A stretch of DNA of 64,000 nucleotides from Odontocerum albicorne (GCA_949825065.1 OX463846.1:20283413-20347412); one strand, 5' to 3'; positions 10,920 through 23,760 are shown, numbered from the stretch's first letter. Notes: a model not told the origin generated them from the letters alone. Numbers and translations are program-made.

Positions 10920-11115
10920 TCTTGTCGTGCCTTATCAGGTCCGCCCGACATTGGCAATCACTCTGGCTAAGGTTTCTCTATCTCCGCAACCCGGAACAGG
11001 TCCTCCACACGCCCCATCCCCGTCCAGTCTCTTATATTGCGCAGCCAAGATGTTTGCCTTCTACCAGGACCACGCTGCCTCTCGATCTTGCCCATCAGTA
11101 GGTCTAGTCCATTAA
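10920..11115 (-). pseudogene. LINE ORF C-terminal fragment, GC-richer
   Basis: The minus strand reads 'NGLDLLMGKIERQRGPGRRQ', 'TSWLRNIRDWTGMGRVEDLFR', close to the C-terminal tail of RTE-type LINE proteins (G-R-R-..-WL-N-IRDWTG-...-LFR-A). Stops follow soon after. Its higher GC content suggests a different source from the AT-rich LINE debris nearby. It directly abuts the LINE fragment at 10590-10915. Confidence 0.6.
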
Positions 11116-13211
11116 GATAGATAATATATCTCAAATATACGTTTGTAATCGGCTATATCATATATTGTAATAATTGAATGGATTCTTTTTGCCCAAAAAT
11201 AATTTATTATTAATTTTTTTTAATTCTACATTTTTATCATATCTAAGGTCAATAACTTCTGTTCCCTATGGAGGATATAATCTATTACGCAAAGAAAAAA
11301 ATCAATATTGACTTTTCATTGTAATTTCAAATGCTTTATACAATGTTATATTTTTTCTAAATAATCAAACAAGCCTTAGTTTTAGGAAAACAATTTCAAT
11401 GACCTTGTTTAAGCCCGCAAGGAAAAAAAGAAAATTGAGGCAAAATAATTCTCTACTAATTTCATGAAGGACGTCAGGGCAAGAATTTAACAAGGTCCTT
11501 TGGAAACGATTTTCGGTTGAGCAGATGATAAATAGTACCTATTTAATTGTCCTTGTCATTACAAAGGAAAATTAAGTGTCCGAGGTAAAAACGTGAAATA
11601 AGGCGTTAAATTAACCCTGACTTGTTCTGTGATTTCACAGAAATAATAACTATTCAGGTTGAATAATTCGTCCCACGTTTCTAAGAATTACTGGATATTT
11701 CACATCCTCTATTTTCTTTACGTTCTGTTTATCACATATAAACCATCCTAAGGTGACCTGTATACCCTGTGTGTCGTACTAAATGTCACGCCATTAAATT
11801 AAAGAAATATATAACAAGGTGACAGGTGGAGAACGAGGAGTAAGGAATTATTGGAGACCTTCACATATGAACACGTGGTAAAGACTGATGCAAATTTGGA
11901 GCGTGTGATGACGAATTGTTAAAAATGATTAAAATGCTGTTGGAATTATGTTTATGATTGCTTGGGCTTTATTTATCGCCTACTTGACGCAAAATCGCCA
12001 GGTACAAAAATATCCGTATGGGTTTGATCATATCTACAGTATGAAAACTCTGCTTGAAAAACGACGCCCAATATTAAAAACACTGTTAATATGAAGCATA
12101 ACTTGACCTCACTCAGAAATAAGAGTATGGAAAATAAAAAATACTTCATAAATGTGTTAGGTTTATGCATTCATGGAACTGAAACGAGTTCTATTATAAG
12201 GAAATAAATATTGCACAAACGTTACGAAAATCTTTGTAAATTTCAATGCAAGCGATGCCAACCTATCTAAAATACATAAAAAGTCGACGAATATGTCAGA
12301 GGGGACATATGACACGACAGAATCAGAAAGCGTGTAATTACTGTGTTGTATTACAATTGTGGTGTGTATAGTGCAACATTACTAGTTTAGTAATCTTTTC
12401 CAAATATGTGAAAGGGTCGCTGTTCGTAAGAAGTCACATTTTTAAAATGTGAAGGAAAGTTCTATATAAATGTATGAAATGGGAAAGGAAGTCACAGACC
12501 AAGTTTAACAGATGGATTTTAAACCTTCTGAGTAAAGACCGCTTAAGTCACACATCGAAATGAAGCTATTATTTCAAATGCATTTTCAACATTGCATCAG
12601 AGACTATCGGAAGAAAATCGAAATCCCTTTCTTCGTAATTATTCGATGAGAATTTTATTTGTTCGTGAGGTGAGAATCCCTAACTTTTATCTCGTAAAAC
12701 ATTTCTCAGCTGAGTGTAGCCGGGTGGATTGTATCCTACATACAAATAGGAGAAATCCCTGTCGCACGATTCAGGCGTCCTCTTTAATTTCAAATCAAGT
12801 CTCGAAACCTTGTCTCATGAAATATTAAATCGTGGAACCAAAAAGAGTATTGTAAATGATTGATTGACTGAACAAGGTCATGTAAATAGTGAGGGTATAC
12901 TCGTATATGTTTGAGGGAAGAACAAGTGAGACAATATAGCATAAAAAATGTTGTTTTCGTATCAGGGACGCTATAACTATACTGCATCCTTCCAAACAGC
13001 TCTCCGTGTGTGACATCGTAGCTAAAATGGACTCAGTCTTCCACAGTGTATTATTGGACAGCTCAAACAGAATATCAAGTGAATCAGATGATCTATTTGG
13101 CTTAGTTAGTAAGTTGGTGTACAATTAAAAAAAAATGTTCCCATCTGTTTTTTTCTTTCAAAATGGCTTCTTTGACGTATGTGCATTATATTGGTTTATA
13201 CGTTTGTTTAT
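11116..13211. other. Intergenic DNA, nothing recognised
   Basis: No gene or repeat copy is supported here. Short frames at 11973-12170 (minus), 12592-12828 (plus) and 12825-13124 (minus) have no recognisable motif. Confidence 0.45.
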
Positions 13212-13396
13212 ATACAGTACAACCTATCGGGCTTACCCTCATGTGGCAATTTCTTTCAACCACCAGACTCGATTCCTTTTAAAAAAAATGGGTATAATTG
13301 GGAATTGGATCCGTCAACTCCAGGTTGACATGCTGGGAACCGTAAACCCCAGGTTGGCAGGCTGGCATCCTGACATCTAGGCCACGGAGGTCACAA
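13212..13396 (-). repeat. SINE1 copy
   Basis: On the minus strand: tRNA-like head GACCTCCGTGGCCTAGATGT, a B-box region degraded to GGTTTACGGTTCCC, linker, and the tail GTTGAAAGAAATTGCCACAT followed by the AGCCCGATAGGTTGTACTGT block shared with the LINE tail. Confidence 0.7.
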
Positions 13397-14924
13397 TCTT
13401 TCTGATTTACCGGAGCAGATAACTACGTGGCCATTAGCGCGCAAGGTTATACTTTTTACAACGAAAAGTATTACAATTGAACGTGGATTGCTCTTTGCTA
13501 CAAGTGCGTTACGGGAATCAAACGTATTGAAATTGTCCCTGGACCTGAACGTGTCTACTGGAATCCGTCTCCATTGAACGTTTACGTTTAGCAACCTATC
13601 CAATACTCAAAACTGTTACTTCTCTTTCACCAGTCTTCTCTGTTCCTCGATTAAGGATAAGAGGAAGAGTTATGACAAAGTATGAGATTTCGGTGAGAAA
13701 AACCAGAATTTCATTTTTTGTGAAAAGTACGGGTATGGTATATTGAATCAATATCATTGGTATGGTATATTGAAATTAGTAATGAAATATAGTGTTTATA
13801 AAATATTTGAAACCTGTCAATACCTGAGACGAATTTTTTGTATTTTCGTACAATGTACAGTCCTTTTGGACCATTAAATGCATACATATTTTATTTAAAA
13901 AAAACAATTAATAGTGTACATTAATAAATTTATTCCAAAGAATAAACATTAACATTACTCACAATTATAATCATAAAAAGTTCCCAATACTTCTTATACA
14001 CGATCGAACAACATGCCCAGAGCTATATAACAAAACACAAAAATAACAAAACACAAACAAAACAACTTAGTTTCAATTTATATTTCATAAAATTATCTAT
14101 AACACAAACATTTGCCAAAGGCTATACCTGTTAACAAATTTATATCTTAAAATTTATCAGATTTATATATCATATTATAGCTATGAACTAACTTAATTTT
14201 AATTTCTTACGTGTCATTTTAGTTTGATTAATCTTAATATTTAATTTCTTAGAAAAAAGTGAACTCCTACGTACTACTAAAATAAAATTTTAAAAATTTG
14301 CTCAAAATTTCTCAATAACTCTCAAAATAATATAAACCAAAACCTTATTTAAGAATATTCATCAATATATAATTTGAAATAAAAACTCAATAATTCTCAT
14401 CATAATATGAATCAAAACCTTCATTTGAATACATCATTTGAAAAAATAAAGGATAAAACCCTACACGTACACCAACAAAGAGTAAAACACATTAAAATCT
14501 TTAAATATCAAATTAAAACAACAAAAACAAATTACACGTGCATCAATTTTCAAATCACGTTCCAAGTATAATAAAAAAATCGAAGCAATACATAAATATA
14601 CTCGTACAATAAATACGCATATTTAAACATCCTTGGCGTTTCAGTTTCCCCGAGAAAGAAATGCTAACTACAACGTTTTAGTAACTACAGATGATCTATT
14701 GAAAAATACCTCCAAAATACTTTTTTTGTAAATTACATAAGTTTAGGTCAAAAATATCCAAAATCATGGCATACTCATTTCCTAGGCGGTGAAGTCGATG
14801 AATCACAGAGTAAATAATTTTGATGGAATTCAAAAAATATCGGACGATAGATCAAAGAAATTTATAGTTTTAGGTGTTTTTTATTTTTTCGTTATTGATA
14901 AATATATTTATTCATACATACGAG
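13397..14924. other. AT-rich intergenic DNA, nothing recognised
   Basis: The part from 13880 to 14640 is extremely A-rich on the plus strand with imperfect CAAAACA/ACAAA words. No coding or repeat-family signal was found. Confidence 0.45.
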
Positions 14925-15235
14925 TACTATCACGCCATCTCCATATCGGGGTCGACCAAATATGACGATACACAACTTTTGGCTCTTCTCATTCATATAC
15001 CTTCTCATACAGCTACTATGATTTATCTGACTTTTTTCATTTTATTCTTTTAAAATACCATAAACTTAGTCCAAACATAAATTTTTGGTCTTCCTTTACA
15101 ATATCTTTAACTCACATTTGCGCTATATATGCCTTGTGTTAGTCTTTCTTCATGCAGTCGTTCCACGTTTTCAAACCATCTAATCTTCATCTTGATCAAC
15201 ACATCATCCTTAATTGTTCGTCTAACGAAAATTCT
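14925..15235 (-). pseudogene. Decayed RTE-like LINE, 3' fragment
   Basis: On the minus strand it follows the same order as the fragment at 165-520: a head near 'RLDGLKTWND.MKK', a region homologous to 'LTKQI', 'RKTKNLCLD', and an end equivalent to 'KSDKS*...MRRYMNEKS'. All frames are broken. Confidence 0.4.
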
Positions 15236-15996
15236 ACTAATTTCTTACAATTTAATATTTTTCTACAATTTCTATGGCTCAAACATCACTATAGAAAGCA
15301 TTTTTTTAAAATTCCTTCGGTACCCTCAAATACCCCAAATAGGAATTTGGGACTGAAATACAGCATTATTTTTGCATCATCAATCGAGGTTTTGGGATCA
15401 GAATCACTGGATTAGGCACGCAGCTTACGGTTCGTTATCACATGTGTTTGTAGTTTTACCTTGTACATGAAGACGCAACAACACTCACAAGAGTGTTAAG
15501 TCTGGCTCGTGAACAACAAGCCTTACTTGTGGCAATAACGTTACACTAGGACATCGTAAAAAACTTCAAATATAGACCTTAAAAACAATGTTTTGATTTT
15601 TATTTAAATAAGAGCTAATATTAGGTGTCATTCAGCAATCGTACCTTTTTTGAACTGTGGACGCTGCTCCTATGTCAGATTTCGCATCATTGGTATCCTC
15701 TTTCGTTTGATTCATTGTGGAAAACCGTCTCGTATATCTATCACATTCTTATTTTCTGTTTACTCTGCGATCCACGTATTTCACTTTTGGTTAAGTCTAG
15801 TAAGTCCCAGCAGGCTTCGCGCCCTTTGAATGTTTCTTTGTTAAAGCTTCTCTAAATAAATGATCATCAATGAACACGACTCACACCCTAATGGCATAAC
15901 CACGAGTATTAAGTAATAGAAAAATTGTCATATTTGTATTGTCTAAGTGTCTTTCATTGAATTTTTTTGTGTAATTCCTTATTTGTGTTCAAAAAG

Positions 15997-16145
15997 AAGT
16001 GCATTGTCGTGCGGTTACGCACTGGACTTCCATGCGGAAGGTTGTCGGTTCGAACCTCGCGCTGTGCTACTCATCTCGAATGACACAGGCATTTTTTTCC
16101 CGCCTAGTATTCTAAGGTATAAGGATACCTTTGACTTCGGTCATA
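15997..16145 (+). repeat. SINE2 copy 1 (second tRNA-derived family)
   Basis: It has an A-box-like GTGCGGTTACGCACTGG and a perfect B box GGTTCGAACCTC about 50 bp downstream, as in tRNA genes. It continues with GCGCTGTGCTACT and ends with an arm-loop-arm block (AAGGTATAAGGATACC...). A second copy at 35860-36012 matches over the whole length. Its 3' half differs from SINE1, so it is a separate family with a different presumed LINE partner. Confidence 0.75.
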
Positions 16146-16217
16146 CGTATTATTTTAATTTAAAAAAATGTAAAATGTAGTCTTTATTTATTCATTTCCA
16201 CATTTTGTTGTACACAG

Positions 16218-16295
16218 ATGGCGAGTTTACTGCCGTTCGGGGATTTATTCCAATCAACTAAACAAGAGTTACGAAGATTCGTGTCGATTGTAAAA
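16218..16295 (-). repeat. Isolated SINE/LINE-type 3' tail
   Basis: Similar to 10318-10378 (shared words GGCGA.TTTA.TGC and AACAAGAGTTA on the plus strand). It is a likely truncated member of the same tail family. Confidence 0.4.
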
Positions 16296-16394
16296 GATTA
16301 CAAAGTTAATTCAAAATAGAAAAATAATCACATCATTGCCATGTCTCTATTGAGCTTAGCAGAGAGAACATATTTCCACTTCATCATATTCTGT

Positions 16395-16545
16395 CACATA
16401 TTTTTTTTTTCTGCTACATTTATCATACACACTCTCTCATTATTGAGGTTTTTCTGTCCTCCCTCTTTTAAATTTAATTCATTCGATCAAACCACGCTTT
16501 TCTAAGTCTTCTTAAACTTCCCGTACCTTCTACATCACTAATATA
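16395..16545 (-). pseudogene. RTE-like LINE fragment, left of a mariner insertion
   Basis: The minus strand carries faint LINE 3' words ('RRLRKAWFD', 'RGRTEKPQ'). The sequence appears to resume after the mariner element at 16546-17263 (17264-17400), so the mariner probably jumped into older LINE debris. The degree of decay makes the family call tentative. Confidence 0.3.
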
Positions 16546-17263
16546 CGAGGGTAGATCAAATTTAAACTTAATTTTTTTTATTTGCAGAAAGACAAAGACC
16601 ATGTACACAAGTTTCATTGCAGGTGACGATGCGACTCAAAAAAGCGTTCCCTTATTGTGCGAATCGCGTCAAGAGTCGCTCACAGACGTGCAAACGTGCC
16701 AACTTTTGTTCTGCAGTGAAAATATGTAGGACCCATCGAGTAGACATTTTACGGGATCCTAGGTCTTTTGTGATTATGGATTGCGCGCTTTCATAACTTA
16801 TTCCTATCACAGAACAAATTTCGGAAACCGTCAAATGTCGGTCACCTTCCAAAAGATCATGAATGGCGTTATTGTTTTATTCGGTAATACTCGTCCGTGG
16901 GCGACGAGCATGACTCTCGTTTTCAACTTCTTCACGACCTTTCATGAACTCCTTATGCCAGGTAAACACATGGGACTTTCACAATGTTTGATCCCCAAAC
17001 TGTGCCGCCAATCTCCGTAGGATTTCGGCCGGTTTTACATCCTCACAAGTGAGAAACTTGATAATTATGCATTGCGCAATCGACGGGTGCACCTCTCTCT
17101 CCACAACATCACGTGCCATACTAATGACGGAATCTTTTGAGGCCGGCCGACCCCTGTATACACTCCTGACACCCTCAACCAACACTCCTCGAGGCGACCG
17201 CGCGCTCTCTTTAAAATTAAGCGCTCTGAAACAAAAGTCTCGTTTATATTTGATCCACCTTCG
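16546..17263 (-). mobile_element. mariner deletion derivative, N-terminal half only
   Basis: A 718-bp element with inverted ends (CGAGGGTAGATCAAATTTAA at the left; reversed right end CGAAGGTGGATCAAATATAA) and TA duplications at 16544-16545 and 17264-17265. The minus strand encodes the transposase N-terminus: 'IIKFLTCEDVKPAEILRRLA' (17060-17120), then after frame breaks 'LTVSEICSVIGISYESAQSI' (16770-16830), and ends near the first catalytic motif ('IVTCNETCVHG', where the Asp of the usual TGDE is changed). Everything after that is deleted up to the terminal repeat, so the second and third catalytic Asp are lost. The type differs from the elements at 4135 and 6232. Confidence 0.85.
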
Positions 17264-18344
17264 TATATTATTTTAGTAAATCTTTCACCATTTATTACTT
17301 ATACGTAGCCAAACCATCTCAATACTGCTTTCTGTATCGTAGGCACTTCCTCTTCTTTTCAATTTGCAAGGTTTTCTAAGGTCCTTATAAATACTTAAAC
17401 ATAATTAAATCATTAAAAAAACAAGCGAAAAAAATAAATAAAATATTTGTGAATGTCAATAAAGATCGGAAAAGAGACGAAAGATAGGAATAAACACAAT
17501 AATATGAGTTGTGGAGACACAAATTTTATCATCGAAGAGAGTTATAACATTTTTTAAGTCGCTGTTCATGTAGCGCAAAAACGTCATCTGGGAAAACTAT
17601 GGTAAAAAAATCCTTTTAAAGTATCGTGTAAGTGAAGTCTCACATAAAAAAACTTACAAAATTACAATATTTATATGTATCAAACTTGCTCGAAAGAAAA
17701 TTTTACCTTTAACTGAAAAAATACACGTTATTTCCACGTTTTAATTTCAATGTAACGAATATTTTGAAACATTGAAATTACGCTGTAACTCGATACCAAA
17801 GTTTCTTAACCGATGGGTCGCGACTGAAAAATTGGGTCGATTGACATGTTGAAAATGTCCCGACAAAATACATCAAAAATAATAATTTTGCATAATAAAT
17901 AACATGCGACATTTTACAAAAACATCAAACTTATTTAAAAACCCGTTTGAGCCAAACAGTTAACAAAAAACAAACAGCGAAAAAAACTGCAGCCTGAAGA
18001 TGACCTAGGGTGCAGTTCATTTCGATTATGCCACCATCCACGGTTTTATGAGGGATAAAATAAGTCTCCATCCAGCGTAACCTCCACTAGAAGATCGATA
18101 TCTTATTTATTTTCATGAGCTCGACGTCACATAGTAACGAAGAAAGAACTGTTCAAATATGCTCATCCGGTGGTGACACAACTAATTGGGAAAAGAATAG
18201 TCGCGATAGCGGATTTAAGGTCCGACGTCATGAGATAAAGGAAATGATTCGCAGTGGAGTAAATATACTTATGAAGCGGCTTCAAACAGTCTAGCGAGTG
18301 GCCAGTACTTTTACAAAAGTTTTCAAATGCTGTAAAACTATCCT
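17264..18344. other. Intergenic DNA with weak LINE remnant
   Basis: 17264-17400 may continue the LINE fragment of 16395-16545. The rest contains no gene or repeat that I can support. The left terminal repeat of the mariner ORF at 18348 was looked for here and not found. Confidence 0.35.
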
Positions 18345-18347
18345 TTG

Positions 18348-19259
18348 ATGCTAAAATACGGTGAGCCAATTAGGTGGTCCAACGCTACTCGTACGTGGTG
18401 TTTCAAAGACGGTAATTTCGACCTGAAAGACATGGAACATTCCGGACGACCAGTGGACTTCGATGAGGACCGCTTAATCCATATTAATCATGAAGATCCC
18501 CTTCAAACCACCGTACAATTGGCTGAGCAGATGAATTGTAATCACATGACTGTATACCGCAATCTTAAATCAATGGGAAAAGTTCAGAAGTTCGGCGCTT
18601 GGGTTCCACATGTTTTGAGTATAAACAACAAAAATCAACGTTCGATAATTTCTGCTGGTTTGCTCGCGCGTCATCGAGTTACGTATGGCCACAAGCAAAT
18701 GTTCCTTTACCGCATCATTACTGGTGATGAAAAATGGTGCCTTTATGTGAATATGAAGAAACAGAAAGAATGGGTGAGTTATGGTCAACAAGCAACGCCC
18801 AGAGCAAAACGAGGTTTGCATCCACGCAAGACGATGATTTGCATCTGGTGGGATTGGCAAGGCATCATCCACTACGAGATACTTGAACGCAATCAGACAG
18901 TCAACGCGGAGCTATACATTCTGCAAATGCAGTGGCTCAACACTGCAATTCAACAAAAAAGGCTTGATTGGCAATATGGCGTTATTCTGCAGCTCGATAA
19001 CACCCGCCCTCATATCGCCAACATTACGAAAAATGCCATTCAAACGCTTGGTTGGGAAGTCCCGCACCCCTCCATCATCTCCAGACCTCGCGCCGTCGGT
19101 TTCCACCTTTTCTGGTCACTTTCGAACAATTTACGCGACGTTTCCTTCAATAATGACGTCGCATTGCGGACATTGTTGGACGAATGTCTCGAGTCAAGAC
19201 CGGTTGGTTTTTATTGCACAGGCATTGAAAAATTTGAAAACGTTGGCAAGAAGTTATAA
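18348..19259 (+). pseudogene. mariner transposase, long ORF with catalytic tail out of frame
   Basis: An open frame of 303 codons from ATG 18348, slightly short of the usual 340-350 because the N-terminus is missing. Domains in order: linker and second HTH ('AEQMNCNHMTVYRNLKSMGK', 18520-18580), 'IITGDEKWCLYVNMKKQKEW' with the first Asp, 'KTMICIWWDWQG', and 'LQLDNTRPHIA' with the second Asp (18995). At 19065-19105 the expected 'YSPDLAPSDFHLF' is read as 'SIISRPRAVGFHLF': two opposite frameshifts keep the frame open but replace the segment with the third Asp. In the +1 frame the remnant reads 'SPDLAPSV', so the Asp codon itself is hit. The protein cannot be an active transposase. Confidence 0.88.
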
Positions 19260-19319
19260 ATAATAAAGGAGCATACATTGTTGACTAATTTGTTGTTTCC
19301 TCTTGTTCTCTTCATTTGA

Positions 19320-19354
19320 AAAAAAAAACGGACACAACTTATGTTAACACCCAA
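19320..19354 (+). repeat. mariner right terminal inverted repeat
   Basis: The reversed sequence begins TTGGGTGTTAACATAAGTTG and stands next to TA (19355-19356). It closes the element that contains the transposase at 18348-19259. No matching left end was found, so the 5' side is truncated or rearranged. Confidence 0.65.
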
Positions 19355-19844
19355 TATATGTGCTATTTTATTGATCTTTTTTTAGGATCGCTAAATCAAT
19401 ATAAATACTTTTAAATGAGTCTCGGCTTAAAAAGATCAAGGAACACTGCTTTAAACCTATCGAATCATTTGACTTTTGAAAACTTTTTACTCGCTTTGTA
19501 GACTTAGATGTCTTTAGGTGAAAATCGATACTGAACTTGATCTTTTTTCGATATTCCAAATGTTGTCTTTTGCGTTTGTCATTGTTTTTGTGTCTGAAGA
19601 AAGCTTACGATATCATGTTATTGATTCCCGCGCCAGAACGAGAGGGCACATGCCCGATCAGGCCTTTATTGCATGATAATGATTAAATTTTTTTTAAAGT
19701 TTATTGAAAAAAATTATTGTATATTATATTATACTATACTTTCATGTGTATGCTATAGCCTTGTAGGTGTATTGTAATGTGTCAATATATTCCAACTATA
19801 AGAAACCTAGTAAATGCTGTATGACATAATGCGAAATAAAGTGA

Positions 19845-20165
19845 TTCAGGACGAATGTGAACTTAAGACTGATGCATTAAGTAAGACGGAGAAGAGTATT
19901 CTGGGATGGTTAGGAGGGCATAAGAACCGAATCAATGAAATAAAAATTAACAAAACAAACATTTAGTGCAAATATAAGTGGAAGACGTGGTAGAGGAAGA
20001 CCAAAGAAAGTATAGTTACATCAATCAAATATATTTTGAAAGTAGGAAAGTTTAACAGTCAGGAAAATCGTAGGATTCTTATGAGAAGGTGTTTGGATGA
20101 GACAGTGTACGCGAAGAATGATGTCAAGACAGGAAATTCTGGCCGTCTGTCCTCTCTGCCTTCTC
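19845..20165 (+). pseudogene. RTE-like LINE 3' fragment
   Basis: The plus strand reads 'CELKTDALSKTEKSILGWL', 'NKTNI', 'RGRGRPKK' (in a shifted frame), 'NRRILMRRCLDETVYAKNDV', 'SSLPSLTCQW'. This is the characteristic end of the RTE-like family found also at 23575, 26225 and 36165. Several frameshifts and stops are present. Confidence 0.6.
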
Positions 20166-20179
20166 TGACATGCCAATGG

Positions 20180-20294
20180 TTTGATAGTTTGTATTTTAAT
20201 CAACCAGAGAAATGTTAAAGAGGCCTTAAGTGAAACCCAGACTGGAACTCAATTTTTTTTTAATTGGGTTCCAACGGAGTTTGAACCAGTAATC
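20180..20294 (-). repeat. SINE1 copy cut by the assembly gap
   Basis: On the minus strand the body (GGTTCAAACTCCGTTGGAAC, CCAGTCTGGGTTTCACTTAAG) and a tail (TTTCTCTGGTTGATTAAAAT) are present. The tRNA-like head lies in the gap that begins at 20295. Confidence 0.65.
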
Positions 20295-20494
20295 NNNNNN
20301 NNNNNNNNNNNNNNNNNNNNNNNNNNNNNNNNNNNNNNNNNNNNNNNNNNNNNNNNNNNNNNNNNNNNNNNNNNNNNNNNNNNNNNNNNNNNNNNNNNNN
20401 NNNNNNNNNNNNNNNNNNNNNNNNNNNNNNNNNNNNNNNNNNNNNNNNNNNNNNNNNNNNNNNNNNNNNNNNNNNNNNNNNNNNNNNNNNNNNN
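20295..20494. other. Assembly gap, 200 N
   Basis: Exactly 200 N, a round number suggesting a placeholder rather than a measured length. It separates a SINE1 head from a mariner C-terminus, so the missing DNA probably includes most of a mariner transposase. Confidence 0.99.
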
Positions 20495-20958
<464 letters not shown>

Positions 20959-21589
20959 AGTAATTGATTGATGGCTATCCCTCTTGATCGAGAATTATTA
21001 TTAGCCATCCTGTAAATGAAAGATGCGTCTATTGGTTTATAGTATGTATGCTGTTACCATTTAGCAAGCACACATAGATAGATCAAATTCAGAATTCCGA
21101 TGAAAAGGATATAAACTTCCAAGACGATAGGTCAGTTTAATTTGCTGCAGAGAGTTTTATAAATTGCTTTTTTGTGTGCCATGCAGCTTATAAACCACAG
21201 AAAAATTTAAGTTCAGAAGTTAAATGGTTTAAGAGTAAAACCAATCCGCCAGATTTCGAACCGGGGGCGCCCGCTTAATAAGATTGAAAACTTACCGTTA
21301 TCGCCGCCATATAAGAGTTAATTCTAAAGTCGTACGTATTTTTAAAATTAGCTAAAAGTACTAAAATTTTGTAAAAAAAATATAAACGTAAAGCTGATAT
21401 CACTAAATACAAAATATTTCAAAACGGATAAAATGAAGAATAGATTTTTTTCACATAAGTTTGATTAATTGATAAATGCTTACTTCAAGTATTTTAAAAT
21501 TTTTGTGTAATTTTTTTCTTCGTCACAGGTGTTCTGAATCTCCCGAAACTTAAATGGATAAAGTAATCGTGCTATTTGAAAGGAAAAAC

Positions 21590-21735
21590 TCAGCGCAGGA
21601 TTCGAATTAGATAATCGGACATCTCTATATACGAAAATGAGCAAGTAGAAACCCACCAGAAATTGACGAGGGAGTATACAAAGCAGGCATGCTAACTATT
21701 AAGCAAGCATGCTAACCATTTAGCCGTTGAACAAA
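21590..21735 (-). repeat. tRNA-like sequence, diverged
   Basis: The minus strand has A-box-like GGCTAAATGGTTAGCATGC and, more than 100 bp later, B-box-like ATTCGAATCCTGCG. The spacing is longer than in a tRNA, and an internal duplication of GTTAGCATGC is visible, so it is a tRNA-derived SINE head or pseudogene rather than a tRNA gene. Confidence 0.4.
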
Positions 21736-22041
21736 TACATTTTTTAATGTTATTTACACATGACAAGAAATATACACAATTTGCGAAAAAAAACAACAGA
21801 TAATTTAATTTGAATACACAATTATAATGGATCTGGGTTTGTTGCCTTTCATTTGTCGTGTCCCCAGTAAACTAGGTTTTTGTTTGTATCTCACTGAGAA
21901 CAATACGAAAATACAATCACAGGAATGAATACTCAATTGTATTTTATTTTATTACCCTTTTTGTGGAGTGACTGACCCTACCGCATTTTAAAGCCTTTCT
22001 CTGCAGTGTGGGATAGCTGAAAATGAAGATACATTCAAGAC

Positions 22042-22400
22042 ATTATTTATAGTTAAGGCATTTACATTGAAAAAGTTTAAAGACATTTTAATTTGTTTTA
22101 TCAAACACTGTTAATTCCACTTTATGTAACGGTATAACCCTACCGATTCAAGGCTTTCACCTCATCATCAGGGGATCACAAAAAGGACTGAATTCTTTTC
22201 GAACAGGTACCGACATACACGCTTCTAACGGTAAAAAATTGGATTGGGGATTATGGGTGGAGGAAGGCCGGAGACAACCTCAGCAAGCAACGCTGAGATC
22301 CTGGGAATATATGTGTTTACCAGATGTTCACCTCGATGCACTGAGTTGGATATTTTGAGGGCCTCTAATCTGTACAATTTGGCATCATCGATAGAAAATG
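22042..22400. repeat. Foldback element, copy B (one arm)
   Basis: The left flank (reversed: AATGTCTTTAAACTTTTTC, CCTTAACTATAAATA) and left arm (AATTTGTTTTATCAAACACT) match copies A and D. The central ORF (minus strand 22431-22225) encodes 'NSVHRGEHLVNTYIPRISAL', homologous to copy A. The right arm is missing; the sequence leaves the family near 22400. Confidence 0.65.
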
Positions 22401-23574
22401 TATGATTTTCACGGTGATACTGATTAGCCATTTCAGAATAAATTAAATGATTTGTTAAGACGGATTTGAGTTCACGAAATCCAAGATCTTTTCTTTGAAA
22501 AGAGATTTTGAAGAAGCCTGTTAACTTTATTCACAAGGTGGATATTTCCAGCCGAGGCCGATTATATTGAGCTCGAGCGCGATTATATTCCGTGACTCCA
22601 GAAAGGCCATCGTTGTCTAGTCTAGCATCGTTGTCTAAGTGATCGTAAATGGCAGGAAATACCCAAATGCATTGTGAATCTGTAGTTTTAAACACAATTT
22701 CTGATATTCCCTGATTCGTTTTGTAGATTAAAAATCAGCAGGTTTGCAAGAACTGCAAATCATGCCTGAGGAGTTGATTCCAGAATGCAACTGACTATCC
22801 GCATTAACTTAGATACTACGGTTGATGAAGGTGCTTTTAAGCCAAATGGGGGCCCTCTCCTCTGCTATTGAGTTTACTAAGTCCATTGTTGTCGGGCGCA
22901 GAGTAGACATCATACACCCTTGGTTAGTTTCAATTAATTTATGAAGGATATAGAGTCAACTGCTAGTCTTTGTTTGGAGGATGGTCTGATGAATTTGCTC
23001 CTAGGTTTGAGGGTATAGGATATAAGAACACTGATATCCCCACATTGGGAATCAAATCTGAAACATTAAGGTTCAACATAAACGCTTTAACATTAAATCC
23101 ATGGATGGAATTTCATGCTTTATTTTTTAAAAGACTTTCGGTTATTGTTTTAAGATTACAACATTAAGTTATCTATCTCGATCAAAATTTTATCGTTTAC
23201 AATAAAAGGAATTACATTTATTTGTAGGTACGATATTCTTGAGAAAGGTTTCAAAACATACATTTTGAAAACGAATAAAATACGTCTCTTAACAGAATAG
23301 GTACATGTAACTCTACTCACCAGCGAGTTGATTATATTGAAGGAAACATTTTTTTCTCCGATTTTTATTTTATTGACACAAAACAAGATTGCTTCCACGT
23401 TATTTTGTGTACAAAACTTAACGACTCTTTTTGTAGACGTCAGCGGAATACTAGTTCTCGTGGCAGTTAAGGTACCGAGTTTGATTTTCATCGATTTGGG
23501 TATTTTTAATCGATTTTTTTTCAGGTTTATTTATAATAAAATATCAATAATAATAAAAATATCACCAAATTAAG
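22401..23574. other. Intergenic DNA, nothing recognised
   Basis: Somewhat less AT-rich than its surroundings up to 23100. No coding frame with a recognisable motif was found on either strand. Confidence 0.4.
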
Positions 23575-23760
23575 TGATAAAGGATGTATGTGAACTTAAG
23601 GCTGTCGTATCGAATAAGTTGAAGTAGAGAATTCTGAGATGGTTTGGACACGTGGAATGAATGAATAAAGAAATTCTAACTAAACATATATAAAGTACAA
23701 AGGTAAGTGGAGGGTATGTGAGAAGAAGACCAAGGAGCCCCAATATGCGAGGTTCAGAAT
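23575..23760 (+). pseudogene. RTE-like LINE 3' fragment
   Basis: The plus strand follows 'VCELKAVVSNKLK', 'ILRWFGHVE', 'MNKEILT', 'RRRPRS' in broken frames, the same order as at 19845 and 36165. Confidence 0.55.

Noticed and set aside
16000..16075. Possible tRNA gene with perfect B box
   Set aside because: It belongs to a two-copy SINE2 unit with a non-tRNA 3' half, and the cloverleaf does not close.
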